Part shown: positions 18,893-30,062 of the stretch, piece after piece
Layout of the letters: every line of letters starts with the position of its first letter
Numbering within the stretch: position 1 is the first letter of the stretch
Assembly: GCA_030620095.1 (NCBI GenBank)
Contig: JAUTXW010003388.1
Span: forward strand, 310,001-374,000
Length of the DNA: 64,000 bases
Origin: Kuschelorhynchus macadamiae
Lineage: Eukaryota; Arthropoda; Insecta; Coleoptera; Curculionidae
Direction: 5' to 3'
Position numbers and translations under genes: made by a program
The notes under the pieces: model-generated
Seen by the model: only the letters and a program-made list of their open reading frames with translations
The model's database searches: none
Told to the model about the DNA's origin: nothing

Positions 18893-21800
18893 TTAGTCGA
18901 ATTCAAGTTTATAATCTCGAAGCCTTGTAGGCAGCTTTATGTTTCTACCCGTTCTACTTAGTCGAGTAGCATTAAACAGATTTTCATCCTCGCTAGAGGA
19001 ATGAGGTGACTCAGAAGTTTCATAACTAGAAATACATGTTTTATGTGATTCGTCAGAATTACTATCTAAGGAATTATTAAGTGTATCCTCACTGTTCTCA
19101 CAGTCGTCTACTGTACTATTACTAACATTACTATCACTAAGACAAACACTATTTGGACAAAGATTAAAGTTATTTGGACTAACACGTACATTACTTTGAT
19201 TAGCACAAACATTACTAGACCCGTCTGTCTGTAAATTATCTAGGTTGCCATTACTAGATAGTCTGTCCAAAGGTGTTTGTTTCCCACCCTCTCCAGTATC
19301 TGAAGACTTATTGTCAAATAAAGGAATATAATTATAATTTAAAAAATTACTAGAAGATGCAAAATTAGTTAGGTTACCATTCTCCATACTAGAGAGTTCG
19401 GTTTTCTCCCTTGGCTGGTGTTTTAGTTCTTTTATAAATTTTCTATTTCTTCTATATTTCTTGCCTTTTTCAGTCTCTACTAAATATGATCTAATGCCAA
19501 CTTTTTTAACAATTTTTGCTAAAACCCAGGGGGTTTGTGGTTTTATTTGAATTAAAACTGAAGAGTTATTAGGGAGATGTTTTAAATTTTTTGATGCTTT
19601 TTTATCATAGTATTTTTTCTGCGATTTTTGACTATTTTTTAAAAATGTGTTATATTTATTTTTATCAAAAGTTTTACGCTCGAAATGAGAATTAGACTGT
19701 GGCAAAATTGTTCTTAAATTTCTATTAAACAAAACATTAGCCGGAGAGTTATATTTATCCATAGGTGTATTTCTATATTCGAGAAGCGCTAAATAAGGAT
19801 CTTTCCTGTCTAAAATACATTTTTTTAACAGTTTTTTGATAGTTTGAATTGATCTTTCAACCTGACCGTTTGATTGAGAATATAAAGGTGAAGAAGTTTT
19901 ATGTTGAAAGTCATATGCTTTTGAAAACCTTTTAAAAAGCAAACTGGACCATTCAGGACCATTATCTGAAATCAGGATATTTGGAATACCAAAGCGAGCA
20001 AATACACCCTTAAGTTTATGTATAATATTATCACTAGACAAGTCCTTATCTAAATTTATAACCTCGACATACTTAGAATAATAATCTACAATCAGAAGAT
20101 ATGATACATTAAAAAGATGGTAAATATCTACACCAAGCTTGGACCAAGGACGCAAAGGAATATCATGAGATATCATGGGCTCAGACTGTTGAGACTTCCG
20201 GAAAGTTTGACATACATGACATGATAGTACGAAGTCTTCAATCTGTTTTGTCATGCCTGGCCAATAAAATGAAAGTTTAGCTTTATCAATGCATTTTTTT
20301 GCAGAAAGATGACTATAATGCAATTTATTTAAAATTTCTTTTCTAAGTGCTGAAGGCACAATTAAATTTTGGCCTTTAAACAAAAGATCATCTATTTCAG
20401 AAATTTCTCCTTTAAATTTAAAATAAAATTTGATATTTTCAGGGCAGTCTGCTAATCTACTCGGCCAACCGTTCCTGACAAACTGTTTTAGGGAAATTAA
20501 CTCTGGGTCCTCATTGGTTAGTTTTATTATTTCTCGCTTTTTATCTTCAGAAACATTAATATTCATTAATACCAAGCAAATGTGTGATTCCAGCTCTAAA
20601 TCTACATTTTCCTCAAAGAAATTATTTTTACGAAAAGCCCTACTTAAGGTGTCAGCTAAAATAAGTTTTTTGCCTGGCTTATACACTAATTCAAAATTAT
20701 ATTTCCTTAACTGCATAATCATTCTTTGTAATCTAGGTGGACATAAATGTAAAGGCTTTTTAATTATACTAACTAGAGGCAAATGATCAGTTTCTACAAT
20801 TAGATTTTTAATTCCATATACATACTGCGAAAAACGAGAAATTCCGAACCACACACTTAGCATTTCTTTTTCAATTTGAGAATATTTACACTGAGTTTCT
20901 GTCAAGGCCCTGGATGCATGAGCACAAGGCCTTCCATCCTGAAGTAATACGGCAGCCATCCCAAACTGAGATGAATCCACAGATATTGTTGCCGACTGTT
21001 TAGACACATCATAAAAATGTAAACAAGGAGCTTTAGACAAAACATTTTTTAAGTTGTTAAAAGTAGCTTCGTGTATGTCATCCCACTGGAAAAGATTATC
21101 TTTCCTCAGGAGAGCACGAAGAGGTGCAGTTTTTTCTGAAAGTCCCTCAATAAACCTACTCATATATGTTATCATACCAAGAAATCTTTGAACGTCTTTT
21201 TTATCTATTGGTGAAGGCATATCTTTTATAGCCTGTACTTTATCTTCATTAGGTTTTATACCTGTTCTACTTATAGTATGACCCATATACCTAACCTCAG
21301 ATTGCAAAAATTTACATTTATCTTTATTAAATTTTAAGCCATTTTTTAGGGCAAATTCTAAAACTTTTATTAACCTGGCATTATGCTCTTCTATAGTATT
21401 TCCATATATTAAAATATCATCAACATAGAAACTACAGCCCTCAATACCACCAAAAATTTCAAACATTCGTTCCTGAAAAACCTCCGGGGCACTGCACAAC
21501 CCATAAGGTAACCTTAAAAATCGATATCTCCCAAATGGAGTAGCAAAAGTACAAAGTTTTGAACTATTTTTATCTAATTTAATCTGCAGGAAACCTTGTG
21601 TTGCATCCAAGACACTAAAATATTTTGAACCTGTCAAATCAGCCGCCAATTCTTCCAGAGTGGGAATTTGAAAATAATGTCTTTTAATATTTGAATTTAA
21701 ATCTTTGGGATCTATAGCTATTCTAAGCTGACCATCTGATTTTCTAACTATTACCATATTATGACACCAATCAGTGCAATCATTAGATTTTTCTATAACT

Positions 21801-23308
21801 CCCTGCTTTTCTAACTGATTTAGAGTAAGTTTGAGTTTATCTCTAAGAGCAAATGGAACTTTTCTAGGATAATTTACTACTGGAGTTGCGCCTTCTCTCA
21901 ACTCAATATGATATTCTTTTTTTAAACAACCTATACCGTTAAATACGGAATTATATTTTTTTAAAATGCTTTTTAATTCAAAATTTTTATTTAGAAAATT
22001 ATTTTCTACTGAATCTATACTTTTAATAAGTTCTAGTTCTACACAACCATTAAGACCCAAAATAGGACTGTTCTCTGAGTTGACCACATAAAATAACAGA
22101 CTCTCCTGTTTATTTTTAGACTTACAATTTAAAATACAATGACTAATAATAGGAATAGTATGCCCAGTATAAGAAGTGAGCTTGGTTTTAACTTTATTTA
22201 TTTTTGAAAGATCAAAATTGATTTTTTGTAGAAAACTTACAGGTATTATATTGGCCATGGCTCCTGTATCCAGTTTAAAGTCCAAAGTCTGTCCTTCAAT
22301 CTCCAAAGTCGTAACCCACAAACTCTCAGACATCCCAGCGGTGGCTCTTGAACCCCTTGGCGAGACTGTGTGAATATCAATAGAACCTATGAAAAGAAAA
22401 TTATCTGTATCATCCAAATCACTACAACTAGAGTCATTATCCTTTATACAGTTAATAGATTTTTTATGTTTAAAATATTTAGATTTATTGTTAAAGTTAG
22501 AACGGTGGTTATTAGATACTTTGTTTTTAAAACAACAAGAAGAAAAATGATTACTGATACCACAATTTAAACATTTCTTGCCAAACGCAGGGCATTTCCC
22601 ATATTCATGACGTTTGGCACACTTGGGACAGGTGGATTTGCCTTGATTGTGCCCTGTAGATGAACCTAACGAACCTGGATGGTCAGTTCTTAGTTGCTGT
22701 GATCGGGGGCCCTGATTCTTACGAGACCTGGTACCAATAGCGTCCACTTCCACTTGTTTTTCTTGTTTAATACCATTGGTGATATATCTGTTCTGCTGCC
22801 TTGTGCTTTCTATGTTAACACAAATTTGGACGGCCCTTTGCAGCGTAGTAGCATCTTCTTGAAGTAGCTTTTCTCTCAGTGTGGTAGACCTTAATCCACA
22901 AACTAGCATGTCTTTAATAAGTGACTCTCTTAAATCGCCAAATTCGCAAGAAAGTGACAGATTCTTTAGTTCAGTAATGAATTGATCAACCGATTGACCT
23001 TCGAGTTGCTGAATTGTGAAAAATTTATGCCGTTCATAGGTAAGGTTCTTTTTCGGGTTAAAATGAGCATCGAACTTAATCTGCAGACTTTCCAAAGTTT
23101 CCGTTTCATCCTGCCCCCAAGTAAATGCATTATATATTCTAATACCTTCGTCTCCAATCAACGTGAGGAGCTGAGCACATTTTGTACCTTCGTCCTTTTT
23201 TGATATTTCTGTTGCTTTTAAATATGTATTGAACCTTTGCTTCCAAAATTTCCAATTTTCTGAAAGGTTTCCCGACATTATCATGGGTGGAATCCCTCTA
23301 AAGTCCAT
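18893..23308 (-). CDS. Gag-pol polyprotein of Ty3/gypsy element
   Basis: One uninterrupted frame of 1471 residues with gag and pol fused, so no frameshift is needed. Domains in order: gag capsid-like region (residues 1-200); a cysteine-rich region ending in a CCHC knuckle (CLNCGISNHFSSCC, about 246-259); aspartic protease DTGA (about 347); reverse transcriptase about 480-660 with YVDD at about 628; RNase H about 770-850; integrase HHCC zinc finger about 997-1033; and the D, D-35-E core (D about 1061, D about 1115, E about 1151). The C-terminal 200 residues are S/N-rich. The start at 23308 is the first ATG after the LTR region. All catalytic residues seen are intact, so the copy may be active. 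Confidence 0.93.
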   Translation of the reverse strand: MDFRGIPPMIMSGNLSENWKFWKQRFNTYLKATEISKKDEGTKCAQLLTLIGDEGIRIYNAFTWGQDETETLESLQIKFDAHFNPKKNLTYERHKFFTIQQLEGQSVDQFITELKNLSLSCEFGDLRESLIKDMLVCGLRSTTLREKLLQEDATTLQRAVQICVNIESTRQQNRYITNGIKQEKQVEVDAIGTRSRKNQGPRSQQLRTDHPGSLGSSTGHNQGKSTCPKCAKRHEYGKCPAFGKKCLNCGISNHFSSCCFKNKVSNNHRSNFNNKSKYFKHKKSINCIKDNDSSCSDLDDTDNFLFIGSIDIHTVSPRGSRATAGMSESLWVTTLEIEGQTLDFKLDTGAMANIIPVSFLQKINFDLSKINKVKTKLTSYTGHTIPIISHCILNCKSKNKQESLLFYVVNSENSPILGLNGCVELELIKSIDSVENNFLNKNFELKSILKKYNSVFNGIGCLKKEYHIELREGATPVVNYPRKVPFALRDKLKLTLNQLEKQGVIEKSNDCTDWCHNMVIVRKSDGQLRIAIDPKDLNSNIKRHYFQIPTLEELAADLTGSKYFSVLDATQGFLQIKLDKNSSKLCTFATPFGRYRFLRLPYGLCSAPEVFQERMFEIFGGIEGCSFYVDDILIYGNTIEEHNARLIKVLEFALKNGLKFNKDKCKFLQSEVRYMGHTISRTGIKPNEDKVQAIKDMPSPIDKKDVQRFLGMITYMSRFIEGLSEKTAPLRALLRKDNLFQWDDIHEATFNNLKNVLSKAPCLHFYDVSKQSATISVDSSQFGMAAVLLQDGRPCAHASRALTETQCKYSQIEKEMLSVWFGISRFSQYVYGIKNLIVETDHLPLVSIIKKPLHLCPPRLQRMIMQLRKYNFELVYKPGKKLILADTLSRAFRKNNFFEENVDLELESHICLVLMNINVSEDKKREIIKLTNEDPELISLKQFVRNGWPSRLADCPENIKFYFKFKGEISEIDDLLFKGQNLIVPSALRKEILNKLHYSHLSAKKCIDKAKLSFYWPGMTKQIEDFVLSCHVCQTFRKSQQSEPMISHDIPLRPWSKLGVDIYHLFNVSYLLIVDYYSKYVEVINLDKDLSSDNIIHKLKGVFARFGIPNILISDNGPEWSSLLFKRFSKAYDFQHKTSSPLYSQSNGQVERSIQTIKKLLKKCILDRKDPYLALLEYRNTPMDKYNSPANVLFNRNLRTILPQSNSHFERKTFDKNKYNTFLKNSQKSQKKYYDKKASKNLKHLPNNSSVLIQIKPQTPWVLAKIVKKVGIRSYLVETEKGKKYRRNRKFIKELKHQPREKTELSSMENGNLTNFASSSNFLNYNYIPLFDNKSSDTGEGGKQTPLDRLSSNGNLDNLQTDGSSNVCANQSNVRVSPNNFNLCPNSVCLSDSNVSNSTVDDCENSEDTLNNSLDSNSDESHKTCISSYETSESPHSSSEDENLFNATRLSRTGRNIKLPTRLRDYKLEFD

Positions 23309-23360
23309 TCTTCTAGCTTCAATCTTCAGTTTTTCTCTTTTTTTTTCGGCTTACAAAATG

Positions 23361-23378
23361 GACGACCTTACTGCGCCA
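23361..23378 (-). other. Candidate tRNA primer-binding site
   Basis: The minus-strand sequence TGGCGCAGTAAGGTCGTC starts with the expected TGG, and TGGCGCAGT resembles primer sites of some insect gypsy elements. It lies just past 23381, so if it is right the 5' LTR is about 159 bp rather than 133. Confidence 0.45.
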
Positions 23379-23406
23379 TGTGTTACTGCTGGGAGCGGGT
23401 CTGGGA

Positions 23407-23539
23407 TGAGGACAATGAAATGAAACGACAAACGACGAGTCTAGTTGGCAACTGCTTTATTATAAAAGATGGCGTCTATTTATATGCGAGCCTGTACACA
23501 TTACAATGTTGCACGATTTACATTTAATATTTCCTGACA
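23407..23539 (-). repeat. 5' LTR core copy
   Basis: Matches 18301-18433 over 133 bp with no difference that I can see. It probably extends to 23381, where TG..CA-type ends would then border the primer-binding site. Confidence 0.85.
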
Positions 23540-23859
23540 GTAGAGGCTAAAGTTAAAGTTACGAGAAACACTTGCCAAATATATCTTGAATTTTTCAGAA
23601 AATAGCTATTGTATATATACGAATTGTGCTAAAGATTTTTAGTAGGTAGTTGTAAAAGTGAAACAGTGCCTGAGCCTGACATAATTAAAAAATAATAAGG
23701 CAATTACTGATGAAACAGATAAAAATCTGCCTTCTAAATATGAACATAAAAAAGAAGAAGAAATTAGGTGTGACATGACCATCAACTGATAGGTTTTACT
23801 ACAAATCCAAAATGGCGGCCTAATAAAATGTAATAAAAGTCAATGTAGAAAACTACTTT

Positions 23860-24700
23860 ATCAAATTTTGCTCAAAAATCAAATATTATATAGGGATGAA
23901 CTGGTAAAAATGTTGAGACAAATTCAAAATGGGGGAACAAAACGGTGGCCTAATTAAATATTTAAAAATATCTGAAAAAAGTACTTATCGGATTGATTGA
24001 TCGATGACATCCCCATTTTGAATTTTTATTACTAAAAATGTATAAATTGCACACTTAAAATCGATTAAAAATTAAATTAAAATCTATATAAATGTTAAAA
24101 TTCGGTCGCAATCTAGGCATTCCTACTCTCATTTTTTAAATTTTTACTAAAAATGTATGATATGTATTCCCAAATCTGTACAAATGCTAAAATTCCGCCG
24201 CCATGTTGGCATTACAATCTTTAATTTATAAAATGTTGACAAAAATCCATGATGTCTTAAATACCCCTAATGCCGAATTTTAATCAAATCTGCAAACATT
24301 TTAAAATTAGTCTGATATGTTGGTGCCGCCGTTTTTAATTCTCAAATAATGACTAAAATTTCATAACTTTCATTGTTAAATACTTCTAGATACTGATATT
24401 TCAGCCGAATCTGTACAAATGACAAAATTCGTTCGCTATATTGGCGCCACCATTTTGATTTTTATTGTACATTTTTGAATAATCCTCACAAACGTTAAAA
24501 TCATTCGTCCGACCTGTTGACATTGTCATTTTGGCACCGCTATTTTGAATTTTTAAATGCTGATACTCTTAAATTTTCCTAGGCGCCAATTTTCAGTTTA
24601 ATCTACACAAGTAACAAAATTTGTCCCCCATTTTGGATTTCTAAAGGTTGACTAAAAAAATTCCGATTTTTTATATCTGAAAGTGTATGCATGTCAAATT
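23860..24700. repeat. Degenerate tandem repeat, period about 110-130 bp
   Basis: Successive blocks repeat the order AAATTCG-like, CCGCCAT or CCATTTT-like, AATTTTTAAAT, TGACTAAAAAT, then AATCTGTACAAATG (for example around 24170, 24290, 24410 and 24595). Similarity between blocks is low, so this looks like an old satellite or an expanded simple element. No coding frame. Confidence 0.5.
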
Positions 24701-25020
24701 TGAAAATAATCGGTAATGGAAGTGGTGAAAATACCAAACATACAATGAGACGAGTAGGAAGCCAATAAAAGCGCGTTAAAAGCATTGATTATAGTTTAAA
24801 ACTCTAACAATAGTATTCACTAAAGAGGTTTAAATTTAGACAAGGTCTAACTTGACAGTTACAGGTTTAAGTTGACATTTTTAACAACTAAACAAATAAT
24901 TTTTCTAGATGTCACAATTACAAATTGACAGTGACATAACTAAAAACTAAACTGTAAGAAAGCGTCCATATTCTCTAAGAGACCAACTTTCAAATGACTA
25001 AACTAGAAATAAGACACAAA
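24701..25020. other. No gene recognised
   Basis: AT-rich spacer between the degenerate repeat and PLE-related sequence; nothing recognised. Confidence 0.4.
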
Positions 25021-25317
25021 GTCTCGGTCTCAGTCAAAAAGAGTATAATGCGGTTACACATGTTTCGCCTTTTCAGGCATCATCAGACCTACAACAATCA
25101 AAAACTATCACTATAAATATACAAAATTCAAACAAACCTTCGACATTAACTAAAATCACAAGAACAAATCAAACAACTATAACGTCACAAGTTAAAATAC
25201 ACACTGAGATGAGGTTAAGAAACTAAGGTATTGACACGCGCAGATAAAAGTTGAATGAAATAAAAGACAAAAAAATATATAAATAAAAAATATAAAAAAA
25301 GGTTATTGATATACCCA

Positions 25318-25390
25318 AGAATTGAACCCGAGCCTCCGGCGTGACACACCGAGATACTGACCACCACTCTACCAGCAGGTCTAACGAAAA
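25318..25390 (-). repeat. tRNA-like sequence, probable SINE head or tRNA pseudogene
   Basis: The minus strand reads GCTGGTAGAGTGGTGGTCAG, an A-box-like motif, and GGCTCGGGTTCAATTCTTGG, a B-box-like motif, at tRNA-like spacing. The body does not fold into a clean cloverleaf by eye and is followed by a T-rich tract. A tRNA-derived SINE head is the simplest reading. Confidence 0.45.
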
Positions 25391-25392
25391 GT

Positions 25393-25876
25393 TTATACAT
25401 TATCTTCCTGCCGATTAATATTAGTGCCAAGATTATTAAAAATTAGTTGAGGTTCGAAATTGAAAACATCATTAACACAATGTAAAACTGGGCTTCTTTT
25501 AGCCCTTGTAATTTCCATCTTCTCTAACAAATCCAGTTTTTTACTCTTTGGACACTCGTGTAGTATCTTTACATTGTTTGGTATAGAAAAATGGTGTCCA
25601 GTTGTTAGCAAGTGGTTAGCAAAAGCCGAGTTTGTCTCAGTGATGTCAGTGTTTTTATATTTATCGAAAAGGCTAAAATGTTCCCGGACCCTAGTGGAAA
25701 TCCTTCTCCCTTATTGTCCGATATATACAGCAGAACAATCTCCACAGCCCAATGAGTACACCCCTGATTTTGAGAGATGTTCAGTCTTATCTTTGGTCAT
25801 TACTAGATGTCTCTTAAGTGAGTTTACTGTTTTAAAAGCAATTGAGACATCTAAATGTTTGAAAAACTTAAACTAA
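25393..25876 (-). pseudogene. PLE GIY-YIG endonuclease domain with internal stop
   Basis: The minus-strand reading has TEHLSKSGVYSLGCGDCSAV, then YIGQ followed by a TAA and GRRISTRVREHF, then FANHLLTTGHHFSIPN. These are the paired GVY/YIG motifs, the conserved arginine helix and the C-terminal HLL..GH element of PLE endonucleases. The TAA replaces one residue directly after YIGQ. The sequence differs clearly from the PLE at 8920, so it is another lineage. Confidence 0.75.
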
Positions 25877-25880
25877 AGTT

Positions 25881-26825
25881 TAATAATATATACCAACTAA
25901 TAACTAATTTCCTTTTAAACTTATTGGTTTGATTTTAATAGTAAAGTAGGGAAAGATTATTTCTTTGATATTTGTTAAAATACCGATTTGCCTCATTAAG
26001 GAATAGGTAAGAATCCTTTGTCAACGATAATGAAGCATGACTCATTTCTTCATTTTCGTACATCAAATATTTTAACAGGTCGTTAAATGCATTTTGTTTC
26101 GCCATAATGAATTCATACCAATATTTGTAAAAACTGGGAAAGATGATTTTTTGTATTTCCTTATGCGGGAAGTGAAAACTCGCGCCGCCACTGGCATTCA
26201 TTCGTCAACAAATGGCCACGGCTTGAACATGGACTATCCGCACTTCTTGTTTTATCGTAAACATTGGTCGATAGCATGTGAAAAATAGGGGAACCATGTT
26301 GGCGCATACCCCTAACGTGATTTATGAATGAATGGTGATCTCTACTTTAATTCTTACTCTAAGAGTATATTAATCAAACTTCATCAGGCAAAATTTGCTG
26401 TCCAGTGTAGTTAGGAATAGATTTTTATTTAAATCCTAAATAAGTTATTTCAGTTTTACGAACCCTGTAACAAACCCTTGACACACGACAGTTCTTTCAT
26501 AAATAGAGAATGAATTATTCATTATCGCTTGGTTGCACACGAACAGGAATAAATTAGTTTCACTTGATGATGCCAATTAGAGATAACCACTCTAAAGTTG
26601 TGATTGAAATAGGTTCCTTAGCGACAAACGCAAACGCCTGCTTCGAGGAAGTCGTTCTAAAATGTTTTCCTCGCACACCCTGTAGATAACGATGTGTCAT
26701 CACTGCATTCAATACAATAGCCACTTCCACACGGTCTCGAACCCACTTTGTAAACACAGACAGGTGGGAGTAGCTTTTACACTTCCTACCTGTATGTGTA
26801 TGTGTTTCGTATATGCGATTAACCA
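25881..26825. other. No gene recognised
   Basis: AT-rich sequence. Short open frames (for example minus strand 26201-25935 and 26826-26560) have no recognisable domain and no supporting context, so I do not call them genes. Confidence 0.4.
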
Positions 26826-27665
26826 AACAAAATAGCGGGGTATCCTCGGCCCTCCTTTTCTAGCTAGTGGCTCGCATATCTGCCGTCTCTCTCCTGCACA
26901 CTACTTTACGTCATGTAATTTAAATATATCTAGTTAATTTGGATATCTGGTGTTTGTGCGTGAAATAGTTTTTTACCTGTGCGGTCTCGTGATATATTGT
27001 GGAGCTTTTGTGAGCGCAGAATGCAATTTTGAATTTTTGTAATATGTGAACTATTTTTTTGTGTTTTCTATATAGGTGCGGGGGTGTTTTCGTGTAAGGG
27101 TTGCATATTATGCAGCTATGGTATCTGGTACGAAGAAAAGGGGTAACCTAAACAACAACAGTTACTATTATCAGGTCAGTTTTAACGTTCGGGGTTTTAA
27201 TACTAATTTTCATATAAGTTTTTTCAACTCAAAAAAAAAATTAATTACAATGAGAATTCTGCGTTGGTTGGTGATTGGAATATGAAAATTTCGATATTTT
27301 GATCTGATTTGATAGAGATAGAGCATCAGTAGTGGATTAAAGGGGCGAGGGTGCTAAGGGGTTTTAGGTCCCGAAAATGAAAACTCTCTTGATATGAATC
27401 TTGTTATAACTTACTAATAAATAAAAAGGTAAACATAGGTTTCTAGTTTAGTGCCCTAACCCCTTTCCTTAAACAAAATCCTACACGCGCGCGGCAGTCA
27501 TCTTAACATATCCGTTTAAATTTATATTTTTTAATTTGACGTACTATCTGAAATTTGCCCAGTGCTGCTTTAGACTTTAACCAAATTTATTTCTTTGTTT
27601 TTCTACTTGCTCGTTTGCCAAAATACAACGTTTTCAAAAACCTTGGTGTTCAAAGTTTGAACATT
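26826..27665 (+). repeat. Duplicated block, copy 1, with exon-like core
   Basis: Starts AAAATAGCGGGGTATCCTCG and is repeated at 32474-33130, roughly 85 percent alike by eye. The core (27076-27174) is preceded by an acceptor-like TGTGTTTTCTATATAG and followed by CAG/GTCAGT. It contains ATG and the short reading MVSGTKKRGNLNNNSYYYQ. Copy 1 has about 150 bp (26904-27053) that copy 2 lacks. The function of the block is unknown. Confidence 0.6.
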
Positions 27666-27824
27666 AAAAACTATTATAGTTTTAATTAAAATAAAAATAA
27701 AACAATAAGAGTATTCATAGCATTCCAGTGATCAGCTCCACAACTGATGACACAATTTTGTGGTTATCAATGGTTGTCCATTTTTCCGTTCAGCAAATTA
27801 TTGCGCATTTTCCTCATATATATA

Positions 27825-30062
27825 CAGGGTGATTCATGACGAAATGTCAATACTTCAGGTACATATTCAGGACCAAAAAATTAACATAAAAGTCTATATA
27901 AATAAGTGCCCGCAAGGCCTTAGTTCTCGAGATATAGGGTGTTAAAGTTTTTATTTAATTTTCCTATTTTTTAAATAAAATCTATGATAATGTAAATAAT
28001 GAAGTGAAAATTAATATACGGGGGTTTTTTGGTATGACAAATTCGAATCTAATATTAGTATTGCTCTTACTTGTAGGGGGCGCCACCTACATGTCTTTCT
28101 ACTCCTTCGAACAATCACAACTTTTTGGTACAGTCTTGTATTACATTTTTGAGTACACCAAATTATTCCATTGCCATTTCTACGTCAAAAAGGTATACCT
28201 GTTAAAAGTGGATACGAGCAACCGTTTTCGAGATATTTGGATTTGAAACAATTTCGGCGCATGTGATTTTTTATCGCAAAATTTTAAAAGTTTGTTATTT
28301 TGTCGAAATTAACGCATCTTGGCACAAAAACTTTGAAATGAAAGACTAACACATTTTTTTGAGGTGTGTATTCAGTGCCTCAAACATAAACTAAACAAAA
28401 GGTATTTAATTTTTATTAAAATTGTTATTATTAAGTTGTTTTTAATAAAATCTAGGTTACGTTTTATAATTTTCAAAAATTCCACCATTTGCTTCTAAGC
28501 ACAAGTCAGCTCTATGGTGTATAGCTCAAGTTGCTCTGTGGATACATTCGGGCGCATTTCTTAGTGTTTGTGCTGCGTTTGTTATCCGATCCAATAATGC
28601 TTCTCTTGTATTTACTTTAGTGGAATATACCAGTGATTTGAACCTTCCCCAAAGACAATAATCCAAAGGATTAAGGTCTGGCGATCTAGGTGGCCAATTA
28701 AACGGACCTCCCCGACCAATCCATCGGTTTGAAAAGTTTTGGTTTAAAAAATCTCTTACAAGTAAACTGTAGTGTGCAGGGGCTCCATCATGCTGCAAAT
28801 ACATGTTTTGTCTTACATTAAGGGGAACATCTTCTAATAGATTTCGCAAGTGATTTTCAAGAAAGTTTAAATATTTTTCTCCTGTAAGACTACCGTCGAT
28901 TATAAATGGACCAATTAAATGACCATTTAACATTCCACACCACACATTAATGCTAAATTTATGTTGGAAATTATGTTCTACTGTAGCGTGAGGATTTTCA
29001 TAGGACCACCGGTGTTCATTGTGAAGATTATTTATACCATCACGCGTGAACTGTGCTTCATCAGTGAACAAAACATACCTATACAACCTTCGATCTTCAT
29101 TAATCCAGTTACAGAATTGCATTCTCAACTCAAAATCACCCTCCTGCAAATGTTGAACCCGTTGTAAATGAAATGGGTATAAACAATTAATGTGAATATT
29201 TCTCCAAGCAGACGATTGTGTAATTTGATAAGTATCTGCAATCCGCCTAGTGCTTATGCTTGGATCATTTTCGACGGGATTGAGTATAATCTCTTCTACT
29301 TCAACGTTGGGTCCCGATTCCCTTTCAGATACAATTTTCGCACTTGGAAACATCCCAGATTCTCCAGCAGTAGTGAAAACTTGTTGAAAAACTCTTCTAT
29401 CTGGCACCCTTCTATCTGGAAAACGACGAAAAATGATTATTGTCAGATAATAAAAGTTATGAACAGAAATTGACAGTGACAAAATTTGATCTTATTATTA
29501 ACTGACATTACTATTGCTAAGTAACAGGAAAAACGATGAAAACACCAACCAGCAGTTGTTCTGTCAGGCAATGCACACTTCTATTTTTTTACAATACATG
29601 CATACTTTATGTGAATTTGATAAAAAAAATCACATACGCCGAAACTGTTTTAAATCCAAATATCTCGAAAACGGTTACTCGTATCAACTTTTAACAGGTA
29701 TACCTTTTTGACGTAGAAATGGCAAAGGAATAATTTGTTTTGCTCAAAAATGTAATACAAGACTACCAAAAAGTTGTGACTGTTCGAAGAAGTAGAACGT
29801 GTGGCGCCCCCTACAAGTAAGAGCAATACTAATATTAGATTCGAATTTGTTATACCAAAAAACCCCCATATATCAATTTTCACTCCATTATTTACATTAT
29901 CATAGATTTTACTTAAAAAATAGAAAAATTAAATAAAAACTTTAACACCCTGTATCTCGAGAACTAAGGCCTTGCGGACACTTATTTATATAGACTTTTA
30001 TGTTTATTTTTTGGTCCTGAATATGTACCTGAAGTATTGACATTTCCTCATAAATCACTCTT
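27825..30062 (-). mobile_element. DD41D-type element 8
   Basis: Left end CAGGGTGATTCATGACG at 27825 after TA. The right end, near 30062, is degenerate (AAATCACTCTT). The inverted repeats are about 440 bp (27825-28275 and 29625-30062). It contains a long minus-strand transposase frame. Total length is about 2.24 kb. Decay is concentrated at the right terminus. Confidence 0.83.
28450..29482 (-). pseudogene. DD41D transposase, long frame with late stop
   Basis: The longest uninterrupted transposase reading in the window, 318 codons (29482-28526). It contains the HTH-associated RRFPDRRVPDRRVF, first acidic motif LFTDEAQF, NVWCGM, second motif YLQHDGAPAHYS and third motif SPDLNPLDYCLWG with 41 residues between the last two D. 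A TGA after CIHRAT is followed in frame by AIHHRADLCLEANGGIFENY, so a single stop removes the usual C-terminus. The N-terminal 30 or so residues of relatives are not recognisable upstream of RRFPDRR, so the 5' end is also damaged. Confidence 0.86.

Larger units (their letters stand above)
18301..23539 (-). mobile_element. Ty3/gypsy-type LTR retrotransposon
   Basis: A complete-looking minus-strand element. The two terminal repeats share 133 bp that I read as identical (18301-18433 and 23407-23539). Between them is a single intact gag-pol frame (18893-23308), a polypurine tract next to the 3' LTR and a candidate primer-binding site before gag. RT-RNase H-integrase order and the single D35E integrase mark it as Ty3/gypsy (Metaviridae). 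No envelope-like frame is present. Identical repeats and an open 1471-codon frame point to recent insertion. No clean target-site duplication was found. Confidence 0.92.
25020..25880 (-). mobile_element. Second Penelope-like element fragment
   Basis: Minus-strand GIY-YIG domain (25876-25393) followed by 3' sequence containing a motif at about 25052-25085 (CACATGTTTCGCCTTTTCAG, then GCATCATCAGACC). Similar GTTTCG..CATCATCAG strings occur near the other PLE fragments here (38220 and 52400), which suggests terminal-repeat sequence. RT is absent, so this is a 5'-truncated copy. Confidence 0.6.

Noticed and set aside
20430..20786. Plus-strand frames over the gag-pol gene
   Set aside because: Antisense shadows of the long minus-strand frame.
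18301..23539. Endogenous retrovirus with envelope
   Set aside because: No envelope-like frame lies between integrase and the 3' LTR; the element is a plain Ty3/gypsy retrotransposon.
25935..26201. 88-codon minus-strand frame as a host gene
   Set aside because: No domain, no splice context, no homology I recognise; short frames like this are expected in AT-rich DNA.
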